From the NCBI RefSeq assembly GCF_017744695.1, contig NZ_JAGIAS010000011.1, forward strand, positions 1-64,000: a stretch of 64,000 nucleotides of DNA. Reading direction: 5' to 3'. How positions within the stretch are numbered: the first letter of the stretch is position 1; every line of letters starts with the position of its first letter. Origin of the DNA: Dyadobacter sp. (GTDB lineage: Bacteria > Bacteroidota > Bacteroidia > Cytophagales > Spirosomataceae). The notes below the pieces were generated by a model that was not told the DNA's origin, searched no databases, and was given only the letters and a program-made list of their open reading frames with translations. A program made the position numbers and the translations under genes. Below are positions 51,634 through 60,681 of this stretch, one piece after another.

Positions 51634-54600
51634 ATGAGAAACAATTTACAAGCGTATCTAGCGAAAGTCAGGCCGTGGATGCTATTCGTGCTGTGTGTGA
51701 TTGCCTCGGCCAACCTGGCATTTGCAAAAGCAGCCGACAAGCAGGTCTCCGGCCGGGTCACTTCCCAGGACGGCGAAGCGCTGCCAGGTGTGAACGTGAC
51801 AATCAAAAATTCCAACGTGGGCACGAGTACCAATGCAAACGGCGAGTACGCTATCACGGTCCCATCCGAAAGTAGCGTTTTGGTTTTCAGCTTTATCGGT
51901 TTTGGTAAACAGGAAATCGAAGTAGGTATGCAAACGCGTATCGACGTAAAACTGGCCACCGAAAACCAGGCTTTGGAAGAAATGGTCGTGATAGGATATG
52001 GTAGCCAGAAAAAATCCTCGCTAACAGGCGCCGTGTCTTCGGTTTCGCCCAAAGAACTGACCGCGCTTCCGGTGGTAAGTGCCGAGCAGGCATTGCAAGG
52101 CCGCGTGCCGGGCGTGCGTGTGGTGAATAACGGTAGCCCCGGGCAAACGCCGATTGTTCGCATTCGGGGAATTGGTTCGATCAACTACGCTTCCGGGCCG
52201 CTTTATGTGATCGACGGAATCCCTTCCGGCGACCTGAATAACCTCGACCCGAAAGACATCGAATCGCTGGAAGTGTTGAAAGATGCGAGCTCGGCAGCCA
52301 TTTATGGTTCCCGCGCGTCGAACGGCGTCATTATCATTACGACCAAAAAAGGATCGCAGGACGGTAAGCTGCATGTAAATGTGGATACCTATTTTGGCAC
52401 GCAATCGGCCTGGAAAAAACTGGACCTGCTGAATACCGACCAGTACATTCAATATGCGACAGCTTTGCTGGGAAATGCGGGTATCGCCATGCCGGGCAGG
52501 CTTTCCAATCTGAACCAGCCTGTTTATGAAGGTGCGTCGCAAACTTTCGCGCAAACCCACACCGATTGGCAGGATGTCCTTTTCAGACATGCGCCGATTC
52601 AGCAACACCAATTTTCGGTCAGCGGCGGCAACAGTGTCTCGCGCTTTTTCACTTCGGCCGGGTATTTCGACCAGGAGGGTATTCTGGTGGGTACCAATTA
52701 CAAACGTGCCAACTTCCGCATTAACTCCGATCACCAGATCACCAAATTCCTGAAAATCGGCCAGACGCTGACCTTTTCTTACGACAAAAGCCGGGGCGAA
52801 CAGGGCTTTGGCGGCGGACGGACACTGGTCATGCAGGCGATCCGTAACTTACCTTACTGGCCCGTGACCGACCCTACCAAACTCGGAGGGTACAGCTCCC
52901 CTACCGCAGCCGACGGAAGCGACCCGGATAACCCGTTGCGGATCACCCAAATGGATGTATCGCGTAGTCAGCGCATCAAAGTACTGGGTTCAATTTTTGC
53001 CGAAGTCAACCTGACCAGCTTCCTGAAATACCGTTTCAGCTTCGGAGCGGATGTGGTGAGCGCATTGTCCAACGATCAGTTCCCGATCTACAACGACGGC
53101 TACAAGTCGCGTACGCAGTACGAGATCCGCAATGGCCGCACCGCCTACTTCTCGCCGGTGATCACCAACCAGCTGACTTTCGACAAGACCTTCGGCAAAC
53201 ATATGCTGAATGTGACCGCGATCGTCGACAAGCAAACTTTCAGGACCAATACGCTCAACGGCTCGGGTTACCGGCCGAACAACGACATCGACCAGATGCA
53301 GGGTATTTCCAACCCGAATGCGAGCAGCACGCTCGATGAAAGTGCGCTCATCTCCTACGTCGGCCGTTTGAACTACGAATATGCAGGCAAGTATTTGCTC
53401 AGCGGATCGGTCCGTCGCGACGGCTCGTCGAGGTTCGCACCTGGTAATAAGTGGGGTACATTCCCTTCATTGTCACTGGGCTGGCGTATCAGCGAGGAGG
53501 AGTTTTTGAAAAGCGTCCCTGCCATTTCCGAATTGAAACTCCGCGCGAGCTACGGACAAACCGGCTTCAACGGAATCGGAAGCTACGCATGGCAGTCGCT
53601 CGTACAAGCGGATAACTCCAACTACTATTTCGGCGGAAGCAAGCTGCTTGGCTCGTATTTCAGCGCCCTGGGCAACACCCAGCTGAAATGGGAAAGCACA
53701 GCGATGACCAACTTCGGTATCGATCTGGCTTTGTTCAACAACAGCGTTACATTCACCGCTGAGCGTTACAACAGAAATACCGACGGACTTTTGCTCGAAG
53801 TGCCGATCCCTAATTCGCTCGGCTATTCTTCTTCCCCATTGTCCAACATTGGTAAAATGAAAAACTGGGGCTATGAATTCCAGTTGGGCTACAATAAAAA
53901 CGACGGCGATTTCAAGTGGAATGCTTCTGTAAACCTGGACATTACCCGAAACAAGGTAGTGAGCCTTGCCACGGAGAGCGCCACGATTTTCTCCGGCAAG
54001 AATGACGATTTCGGTGGTTTTGACATTACTAAAACAGAGGCCGGACATCCGATCCAGTCGTTCTATGGATGGAAAGTGGATGGTATCTTCCAAAACCAGG
54101 CTGAAATTAACGCTGCCAATGCCGCCGATGGAAACGACCAGACCAAATACCAGCCTGCCGCAGCGCCCGGCGACATCCGTTTCAAGGACCTGAATGGCGA
54201 CGGCGTCATCGACGGCAACGACCGCCAATACCTGGGCAGCTTCATTCCGAAATTCAGCTACGGCGGCAATTTCGGTGGTAGCTACAAAGGCTTCGATTTC
54301 TCGCTGTATTTGCAAGGTGTGCAGGGAAACAAAATTTACAACGGTACCAAGGTGATCGAACAAGGTATGCTGCGGCTATTTAATGCAGGAACGGATGTAC
54401 TGAACGCATGGACACCTCAAAATACCGATACCGATGTGCCCCGCGCAGTGAGCGGTGACCCGAACAACAACAGCAAAACCAGCGACCGGTTTATCGAAAA
54501 CGGCTCTTACATGCGGATCAAAAATTTCAGCATCGGTTACACCATTCCTTCCAAAGGCCTGGCTTCACTGACACGGAATACCATTACCAAAGCGAGAGTG

Positions 54601-54771
54601 TACGTATCGGCCACCAACCTGCTTACGCTGACCAAATACTCAGGTCTTGACCCGGAAATCGGTGTCAACGGATCGTCTACGGGCACCGGCACGCAGCTGA
54701 TCAACGGTATCGACTATGGCATGTACCCGCAGCCCAGAACCTTGCAGGTAGGATTGAGTTTTGGTTTTTAA
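51634..54771 (+). CDS. SusC-type TonB-dependent transporter of the fucoside PUL
   Basis: This 1,045-residue outer-membrane importer has a signal peptide (WMLFVLCVIASANLAFA) and a carboxypeptidase-like domain at about 36-112 (VSGRVTSQDGEALPGVNVTI, FSFIGFGKQEIEV). The TonB box region is EEMVVIGYGSQKKSSLTGAV. The plug at about 125-240 has VRIRGIGSINYASGPLYVID, GIPSGDLNNLDPKDIESLEV and AAIYGSRASNGVIIITTKKG. The beta barrel ends LQVGLSFGF. It is 155 bases downstream of the HTCS gene and 21 bases upstream of its SusD partner. It should take up oligosaccharides trimmed by the GH95 and esterase operon. Substrate identity is inferred from the neighbours. Confidence 0.93.
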   Translation: MRNNLQAYLAKVRPWMLFVLCVIASANLAFAKAADKQVSGRVTSQDGEALPGVNVTIKNSNVGTSTNANGEYAITVPSESSVLVFSFIGFGKQEIEVGMQTRIDVKLATENQALEEMVVIGYGSQKKSSLTGAVSSVSPKELTALPVVSAEQALQGRVPGVRVVNNGSPGQTPIVRIRGIGSINYASGPLYVIDGIPSGDLNNLDPKDIESLEVLKDASSAAIYGSRASNGVIIITTKKGSQDGKLHVNVDTYFGTQSAWKKLDLLNTDQYIQYATALLGNAGIAMPGRLSNLNQPVYEGASQTFAQTHTDWQDVLFRHAPIQQHQFSVSGGNSVSRFFTSAGYFDQEGILVGTNYKRANFRINSDHQITKFLKIGQTLTFSYDKSRGEQGFGGGRTLVMQAIRNLPYWPVTDPTKLGGYSSPTAADGSDPDNPLRITQMDVSRSQRIKVLGSIFAEVNLTSFLKYRFSFGADVVSALSNDQFPIYNDGYKSRTQYEIRNGRTAYFSPVITNQLTFDKTFGKHMLNVTAIVDKQTFRTNTLNGSGYRPNNDIDQMQGISNPNASSTLDESALISYVGRLNYEYAGKYLLSGSVRRDGSSRFAPGNKWGTFPSLSLGWRISEEEFLKSVPAISELKLRASYGQTGFNGIGSYAWQSLVQADNSNYYFGGSKLLGSYFSALGNTQLKWESTAMTNFGIDLALFNNSVTFTAERYNRNTDGLLLEVPIPNSLGYSSSPLSNIGKMKNWGYEFQLGYNKNDGDFKWNASVNLDITRNKVVSLATESATIFSGKNDDFGGFDITKTEAGHPIQSFYGWKVDGIFQNQAEINAANAADGNDQTKYQPAAAPGDIRFKDLNGDGVIDGNDRQYLGSFIPKFSYGGNFGGSYKGFDFSLYLQGVQGNKIYNGTKVIEQGMLRLFNAGTDVLNAWTPQNTDTDVPRAVSGDPNNNSKTSDRFIENGSYMRIKNFSIGYTIPSKGLASLTRNTITKARVYVSATNLLTLTKYSGLDPEIGVNGSSTGTGTQLINGIDYGMYPQPRTLQVGLSFGF

Positions 54772-54792
54772 CAACATTGAAAAAGCACTGAA

Positions 54793-56334
54793 ATGAAGAG
54801 AAATATCATACTTGGGTCACTGCTTTTGTTCGGCATCATTTTTTCCTGCAAGGAGGACGTGCTCGAAAAAACCAACCCGAACGGCGTGACGGTCGAAAAT
54901 TATTACAAAAATGGTGCGGAACTAACGAGCGGGGTTACCAGCGTGTATTCCATGCTCAAATCCAATAACCTGGTAGCACGCGAGTGGTTTTTCCTGCACG
55001 ACATGCGCAGCGACGACATGGCGGCCGGCGGCGGACAACTCGAAACGCCCCGCAACCAGCTGCTCCTGGGGACCCACGACAGCGGTAACTCGGTCATGGG
55101 CACGGTTTGGCTCGCCTATTACCGGCTCATCCACCGCGCCAACTCGGTCGTCGATAACTCCACGGCAGTATCCGACATTGCGCCCGCCGACAAGGCCCGG
55201 TTGCTGGCCGAAGCACGCTTCCTGCGCGCCTACGCCTACTACGAGCTCGTGAGCATGTGGGGCGGCGTGCCTTTGTACAAGAACTACGTGCTGACAGTCG
55301 ACGGAAGCCTGCCAAGGTCCACCGACGCGGAGGTATACGCCTACCTCGTTTCCGAATTACAGGAAATCCAGGGCCAGCTCCCGGCTACCTACGATGCGGC
55401 CAACCAGGGAAGGGTTACCAAAGGCGCGGCACAAATGCTGCTGGCGCGCGTTTTCATGCAAAAAGGCGATTATGCGAGCGCCAAAACCGAACTGTTGAAA
55501 TTGTACGATTCGAAGGTGTATGCGCTGGTCGATAACTACAACGACAACTTCCTGGAAGAAACCGAATTCAACAAAGAATCCATTTTCGAAGTGAACTTCT
55601 ATCCTTCGGGCGGCGTGTACAACTGGGACGGCGATGGAAATGGCGCCACGGCCGGTACCGAAACGGTGCGGACGCAGGAATACTCGGCCATCGGCTGGCG
55701 AAATGTCATTCCTTCAAACGGCCTGCTGGCTGAATTTGAAAAAACCACCAAAGGCGACGCCAAAACAGACCCGCGCTACGACGATTCGTTTTATTTCACC
55801 GGCGAGAAGTACAACAAAGGCGCTTCGACTTTGACTGACGGACAGCAAAACGGCAGCTCGTCGGTCGTGGATGGTGTGACACAAAAGATCAGCTGGCAGA
55901 AATACTCGCTGATGTACAAAATGAACGAATCGTTCCTGACCGGCGGTATCAATCAGCGGATCATGCGATTTGCCGAAACCATCCTGTCGCTGGCAGAGGT
56001 GGAAAACGAGCTGGGCAACACTGCGCAGGCGGTGCAGTACCTGAATATGATCAGGGCGCGGAAGAGCGTTTCGATGCCGGCTTACCCTACTGCCAAATAC
56101 CCGGTGGGGAGCAAAGATCAGGTGTTTGCGGCCATAATGCATGAGCGCCGGGTGGAGCTGAGCGGTGAGCAGATCCGCAACCGCGACATTTTGAGATGGC
56201 GGAAAAACAGCAAGCTGAAAACCGAGCCGATCGCTTATTTTCAGGCCAACAAACACGAATTACTGCCCATACCGCAACAGGAAGTCGATAACAATGCAAA
56301 AATCGAAGCCAAAGATCAGAACCCGGGTTATTAA
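54793..56334 (+). CDS. SusD-family glycan-binding lipoprotein
   Basis: This 513-residue surface lipoprotein has a signal peptide ending at Cys19 (LGSLLLFGIIFS, then CKEDVLEK). The N-terminal SusD region has VTVENYYKNGAELTSGVTSV, and the helical TPR scaffold continues with LLAEARFLRAYAYYELVSMW and GGVPLYKN, a signature for RagB/SusD. Later ITKGAAQMLLARVFMQKGDY-type repeats and RMRFAETILSLAEVENELGN complete the fold, and the end RDILRWRKNSKLKTEPIAYF is conserved. It caps the SusC channel and captures the glycan. It follows SusC by 21 bases and precedes the VCBS lipoprotein by 22. Confidence 0.92.
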   Translation: MKRNIILGSLLLFGIIFSCKEDVLEKTNPNGVTVENYYKNGAELTSGVTSVYSMLKSNNLVAREWFFLHDMRSDDMAAGGGQLETPRNQLLLGTHDSGNSVMGTVWLAYYRLIHRANSVVDNSTAVSDIAPADKARLLAEARFLRAYAYYELVSMWGGVPLYKNYVLTVDGSLPRSTDAEVYAYLVSELQEIQGQLPATYDAANQGRVTKGAAQMLLARVFMQKGDYASAKTELLKLYDSKVYALVDNYNDNFLEETEFNKESIFEVNFYPSGGVYNWDGDGNGATAGTETVRTQEYSAIGWRNVIPSNGLLAEFEKTTKGDAKTDPRYDDSFYFTGEKYNKGASTLTDGQQNGSSSVVDGVTQKISWQKYSLMYKMNESFLTGGINQRIMRFAETILSLAEVENELGNTAQAVQYLNMIRARKSVSMPAYPTAKYPVGSKDQVFAAIMHERRVELSGEQIRNRDILRWRKNSKLKTEPIAYFQANKHELLPIPQQEVDNNAKIEAKDQNPGY

Positions 56335-56356
56335 TCCTGCAAATCAATTGGCAAAT

Positions 56357-59300
56357 ATGAAATGGCACCGGCTCAGTTCCGGTGTCATTTCTTTGCTTAT
56401 GTTCTTTTTAATCCATGCATTGGTTTCCTGTAAGTCCAAAAGCGACACGTTGTTTTTGAGTCACACTTCCGACGAAACCAGTGTACACTTCGTCAACAAA
56501 CTTACCCCTAACGACTCCATTAACCCATTCACATTCACCAACTTTTACAATGGTGGCGGTGTGGGCATCGGGGACGTAAATGGAGATGGCAAACCCGATA
56601 TTTTCTTCGGCGGCAACCAGGTGAGCAGCAGGTTGTACCTGAGCAAAATCGACACTACCTCCCACCAATGGGCATTTGAGGATATTACCGAAAAGGCCGG
56701 CGTGGGCACTACCCGCTGGTGCAGCGGCATTTCGATGGTGGATATTAACCAGGACGGCCGGCTCGATATTTACATCAGCGTTGCCCGGCACATGAAAATG
56801 CCGGATTCTGAAAACCTGCTTTTTGTGAACCAGGGAAACGGGCCGGACGGCGTGCCGACTTTTAAGGAACTGGCGAAAGAATATGCGCTGAATGACAATG
56901 CATTTACCACCCAAACCGCCTTCTTCGACGCGGACCTCGACGGCGACCTCGACGCCTACCTGATGAACACCGCGCCCGACCTGCAAAACCCGAATTTCAT
57001 CCGTAAAACCTACAACGACGGCTCCTACCCGAGCACAGGTAAATTTTATATCAATGAAGGATTTCAGGAGAATGGTGCGCCCAAATACACCAATATTTCC
57101 AAAGAGGCCGGTGTGAAATACGAAGGACTGGGCCTCGGATTGGCCCTCAGCGATCTGAACAAGGACGGCTACCCCGACATTTATTGTTCCAACGACTTCA
57201 TCAGCAGCGACATGCTGTACCTGAATGCCGGCGCCGGCGCAAAACCTGTATTCAACAACGTAATCAAGGAGGCTACCGCACACACGGCGCTGTTCGGAAT
57301 GGGCGTGGACATTGCCGACATCAACAACGATACTTACCCCGATATTTTCCAGCTCGATATGCTGCCCGAGGATAATTTGAGACAGAAAAAAATGCTCGCC
57401 GGACAGGATTACGACCGTAAGGAAATGAGCATTTCGGAGCAATATGGCTACCAGCTGCAATACATGCGGAATATGCTGCAACTCAATTTGGGGACATTCA
57501 ACCGCGACGAGTCCGGTTCACGCACGCCGCTGTTTTCCGAGGTCGGGCTGCTGGCCGGCATTTCCAAAACCGATTGGAGCTGGGCACCGCTCGTGGCGGA
57601 TTACGACAACGACGGGTTGAAGGACATTTTCATCACTAACGGCTACCGCCGCGACGTGACCGACCGCGATTTTATCCAATTCAAGGAGGATTTCTCCAAT
57701 TTCGGCACCAACAACTTCAAGCAGCAAAACGCGGTGGAGCTGATCCGGAAAGTACCGGAAGTGAAAATCCCGAACTACGCTTATAAAAATACCGGGAACC
57801 TGACATTTGAAAATGCTTCCAAATCCTGGGGATTAGATGAACTGTCCTATTCCAACGGTGCGGCGTATGCGGACCTGGACGGCGATGGCGACCTGGATCT
57901 GGTCGTCAATAATATTGATTCAGAGCCGCTTATATATCAAAACCAAAGCCGGGAAAAGGTGGGCGCCCACTTTTTAGCGGTCACATTGAAAGGCGAAAAG
58001 GGAAACCTTGCCGGCATAGGCGCCAGCGTCACAATCTGGCAGGGTAACCAGCCGCAATATGCAGAAATGTTTCCTGTCCGTGGATTCCTTTCGACCATGG
58101 GAACGGGCCTGCATTTTGGACTTGGAAACGCCAACACAATTGACAGCCTGCTGGTAACCTGGCCTGGCGGGAAATCGCAGAGGCTGTACAAAATAGCGGC
58201 AGACCAGCATTTGCAGCTCGTACAAAAAGAAGCAGGCATTACCCTACCGAAACAAAATACGATTTCGGAGCCCTTTTTTACCGACATTACCCATGATCTG
58301 AAAATCGATTACACCCACGAAAAATCAGCGTTTATCGATTTCAAGCAAACCGCCGCCCTGCACAAAATGCTTTCTAAAAGTGGCTTCGCATTGGCAGTGG
58401 GCGATGCGAATGGGGATGGCCTGGAAGATTTCTTTGCCGGCGCCAGCTACCAGAAAGGAAAGCCCTGCATTTATTTGCAACAACCTTCGGGAACATTTGC
58501 CAAAAAAATAATCGCTCAGGACTCGCTTCATGAAAATATTTCAGCCACATTCCTCGACGTGGACGGCGACGGGGACCAGGATTTGATCGTAGTCAACGGC
58601 GGCAACGAGCGACCCGAAACCGACCGGCGGTTTTACGAAGTACAATTGTATTTAAATACCGGGAACGGCGATTTCAAACTGGCACCCATCGGGACTTTTC
58701 CTGCGATTTCTGTCAGTGGCTCTTGCGTGGTGGCTAACGATTTCGACAAAGACGGCGACGCGGACCTGTTTATCGGCGGGCGGATGATTCCGGGTAAATA
58801 TCCGCTTCCCGCACGCAGCTACCTGCTCAGGAATGATTCAAACTCGGGAAAAATCGCATTTACGGACATTACCAAAACGCATTGCCCCGAGTTGCTTACG
58901 GCAGGTATGGTTTGTACCGCATTGTGGACGGATACCGATCGCGACGGATCGGACGACCTGGTGATAGCCGGCGAATGGATGCCGCTGCGCGTGTTTAAAA
59001 ATCAGAAAACTAAATTTCAGGAAACAGAGCCTGTCAAAACCTCGCTCCAACCCTATGCAGGCTGGTGGAACAGCCTCGCAGCAGGCGATTTCGATGGCGA
59101 CGGGGACGTTGATTTCGTAGCCGGAAATGAAGGGCTCAATACTTTCTATCATGCGTCGGAAAAAGAACCGATAACACTGGTTGCCAAGGATTTCAACAAC
59201 GACGGTACGTTCGACCCATTGATGGGTTATTACATCCAGGGCACCTCCTACCCGAGCGTCCCGCGTGACGCACTGAACCAGCAGGTAATCCAGTTTCGCC

Positions 59301-59794
59301 GGAAATTCCCGCATTACATTGATTATGCGAAGGTCAAGTTCGACGATTTGCTGAGCGCGGAGGAGAAAAAAGATGCGTACACCGCGAAAGCGACTTTTTT
59401 GCAAACTGCTTACGTCGAGAATAAAGGCAACGGAAAGTTCGAAGTAAAACCTTTGCCGGTAGAAGCGCAAGTCGCGCCGGTTTTCGGGATTGTGGCAACG
59501 GACGTCAATGCGGACCGAAAACTGGACATCATCCTGACAGGCAATTTCTTCCCGAATGAAGTAAATATGGGAAGACAGGATGCTTCGACAGGCCTTTTGT
59601 TACTGGGAGACGGCAAAGGCGGGTTTTCGCCTCAACATCCCGCCAAAAGCGGCCTGTTGCTTCGCGGCGACGCGCGTTCCAGTCTGTTGCTTCACGACGT
59701 AAAAAATCAACCCATGTTGCTCACGGCCTTGCATTCAAAAGGCATTGCAGTGAACAAAATCACATCAAATGCCTATCGCCCTTTCAGAGAATAG
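56357..59794 (+). CDS. FG-GAP/VCBS repeat lipoprotein with ASPIC/UnbV domain
   Basis: This lipoprotein of 1,145 residues has a start at the Met of KWHRLSSGVISLLMFFLIHA with Cys25 (ALVSCKSK); the longer ORF from 56294 overlaps SusD. Two blocks of FG-GAP/VCBS calcium loops are visible: GVGIGDVNGDGKPDIFFGGN near 70, then DADLDGDLDAYLMNTAPDLQ and DLDGDGDLDLVVNNIDSEPL. A later block holds DVDGDGDQDLIVVNGGNERP and AAGDFDGDGDVDFVAGNEGL. Between them is the ASPIC/UnbV domain at about 550-600 (IGASVTIWQGNQPQYAEMFP, then GTGLHFGLGNA). The CRTAC1-like arrangement is common directly after SusCD pairs in Cytophagales, and it may bind the target glycan or protein at the surface. Its 3' end overlaps the opposing deacetylase by 22 bases. 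Confidence 0.85.
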   Translation: MKWHRLSSGVISLLMFFLIHALVSCKSKSDTLFLSHTSDETSVHFVNKLTPNDSINPFTFTNFYNGGGVGIGDVNGDGKPDIFFGGNQVSSRLYLSKIDTTSHQWAFEDITEKAGVGTTRWCSGISMVDINQDGRLDIYISVARHMKMPDSENLLFVNQGNGPDGVPTFKELAKEYALNDNAFTTQTAFFDADLDGDLDAYLMNTAPDLQNPNFIRKTYNDGSYPSTGKFYINEGFQENGAPKYTNISKEAGVKYEGLGLGLALSDLNKDGYPDIYCSNDFISSDMLYLNAGAGAKPVFNNVIKEATAHTALFGMGVDIADINNDTYPDIFQLDMLPEDNLRQKKMLAGQDYDRKEMSISEQYGYQLQYMRNMLQLNLGTFNRDESGSRTPLFSEVGLLAGISKTDWSWAPLVADYDNDGLKDIFITNGYRRDVTDRDFIQFKEDFSNFGTNNFKQQNAVELIRKVPEVKIPNYAYKNTGNLTFENASKSWGLDELSYSNGAAYADLDGDGDLDLVVNNIDSEPLIYQNQSREKVGAHFLAVTLKGEKGNLAGIGASVTIWQGNQPQYAEMFPVRGFLSTMGTGLHFGLGNANTIDSLLVTWPGGKSQRLYKIAADQHLQLVQKEAGITLPKQNTISEPFFTDITHDLKIDYTHEKSAFIDFKQTAALHKMLSKSGFALAVGDANGDGLEDFFAGASYQKGKPCIYLQQPSGTFAKKIIAQDSLHENISATFLDVDGDGDQDLIVVNGGNERPETDRRFYEVQLYLNTGNGDFKLAPIGTFPAISVSGSCVVANDFDKDGDADLFIGGRMIPGKYPLPARSYLLRNDSNSGKIAFTDITKTHCPELLTAGMVCTALWTDTDRDGSDDLVIAGEWMPLRVFKNQKTKFQETEPVKTSLQPYAGWWNSLAAGDFDGDGDVDFVAGNEGLNTFYHASEKEPITLVAKDFNNDGTFDPLMGYYIQGTSYPSVPRDALNQQVIQFRRKFPHYIDYAKVKFDDLLSAEEKKDAYTAKATFLQTAYVENKGNGKFEVKPLPVEAQVAPVFGIVATDVNADRKLDIILTGNFFPNEVNMGRQDASTGLLLLGDGKGGFSPQHPAKSGLLLRGDARSSLLLHDVKNQPMLLTALHSKGIAVNKITSNAYRPFRE

Positions 59795-60660
59795 TCTTTC
59801 AAACGAACAAAGGTGTATCCCGATTTCAGAAGCGCCGGCACCACCTTCTGCAAGGCTTCGTAGGAGTTCCATTCGGGATGATTGAAATGCATGATAATCA
59901 GCGCGCCGGGACGAACATGTTTGAGGATGTTGCTCTCGATAATGTTCGTTGGCGTGTTGGGCACCGCATCCCCGGATAGCACGTCGAAACTGATCATCGT
60001 GACGCCTAGCTGCCGGGCGATTTTGGCGCAGGCTTCGTCGGTAAACGCGGTCGCCGAGCGGAAGAAAATCGGTCTTCTACCAGTAACAGCCTCGATCTTC
60101 CGCTCGTTCGCTTCGATCTCGTCGAATGCGTCGGGGACGTCGGGAGTCCCTTTGATACCATATTCGCTTTCGCCATCGACCGAACAGGGACGGTGATTGA
60201 GGCCGTGGTTTTCAATTTCAAAAAGGCTGTTTTTGCTCAGGGCCGTAAAAATCCCATAATTGGCATCGATCCATTTCCCCGTCACAAACAGCGTAGCGGG
60301 GATCCGCATCTTTTCCAGGTAACCGATCAGCTCAGCATCATAGCCACTGCCATGCGGGCCCCCGCAAGCATCGAAAGTAAGCGCCAGCAACTTTTTGCCA
60401 GTTACAATATCCTCGTCAACACCCTTCACAAACTCGCCCCAACTACCCGCACGCGCATGGGCGAACTCGGCAGACACCCGCTCCTTGGCCGACCGATAGG
60501 CCGTGTCGGCATACAGTTGCCTCAGATAGTGATCGTTTTCCAATGCCACCGGTACTGACTGAGCCTGCGCGGCCAGTTCACCCACCAGCATCGCGATTAA
60601 TATCAAAGCTGCATTGCATCCGAAGCCGGTTTTCGGCAGCCAGAGGGCTGATTGTCTCAT
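59773..60660 (-). CDS. Polysaccharide deacetylase-like (NodB domain) secreted enzyme
   Basis: This 295-residue exported protein has a signal peptide (GCNAALILIAMLVGELAAQA) and a NodB homology domain from about 90 to 290. Motif 1 is LALTFDACGGPHGSG: the catalytic base Asp97 is kept, but the metal-binding Asp normally next to it is Ala98. Motif 2 is NHGLNHRP with His152 and His156 in the H-x-x-x-H arrangement. Motif 3 matches FFRSATAF, and the C-terminal HVRPGALIIMHFNH closes the active site. It probably removes acetyl groups from a polysaccharide or acts on a related substrate. The altered motif may shift metal dependence. It converges on the PUL and could be an accessory debranching enzyme. 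Confidence 0.8.
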   Translation of the reverse strand: MRQSALWLPKTGFGCNAALILIAMLVGELAAQAQSVPVALENDHYLRQLYADTAYRSAKERVSAEFAHARAGSWGEFVKGVDEDIVTGKKLLALTFDACGGPHGSGYDAELIGYLEKMRIPATLFVTGKWIDANYGIFTALSKNSLFEIENHGLNHRPCSVDGESEYGIKGTPDVPDAFDEIEANERKIEAVTGRRPIFFRSATAFTDEACAKIARQLGVTMISFDVLSGDAVPNTPTNIIESNILKHVRPGALIIMHFNHPEWNSYEALQKVVPALLKSGYTFVRLKDYSLKGR

Positions 60661-60681
60661 AGTGATCACAAATTCCGTATG

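Noticed and set aside
56408..57481. 357-codon reverse ORF
   Set aside because: It is antisense to the FG-GAP/ASPIC lipoprotein and is a product of its repetitive calcium-loop codons.
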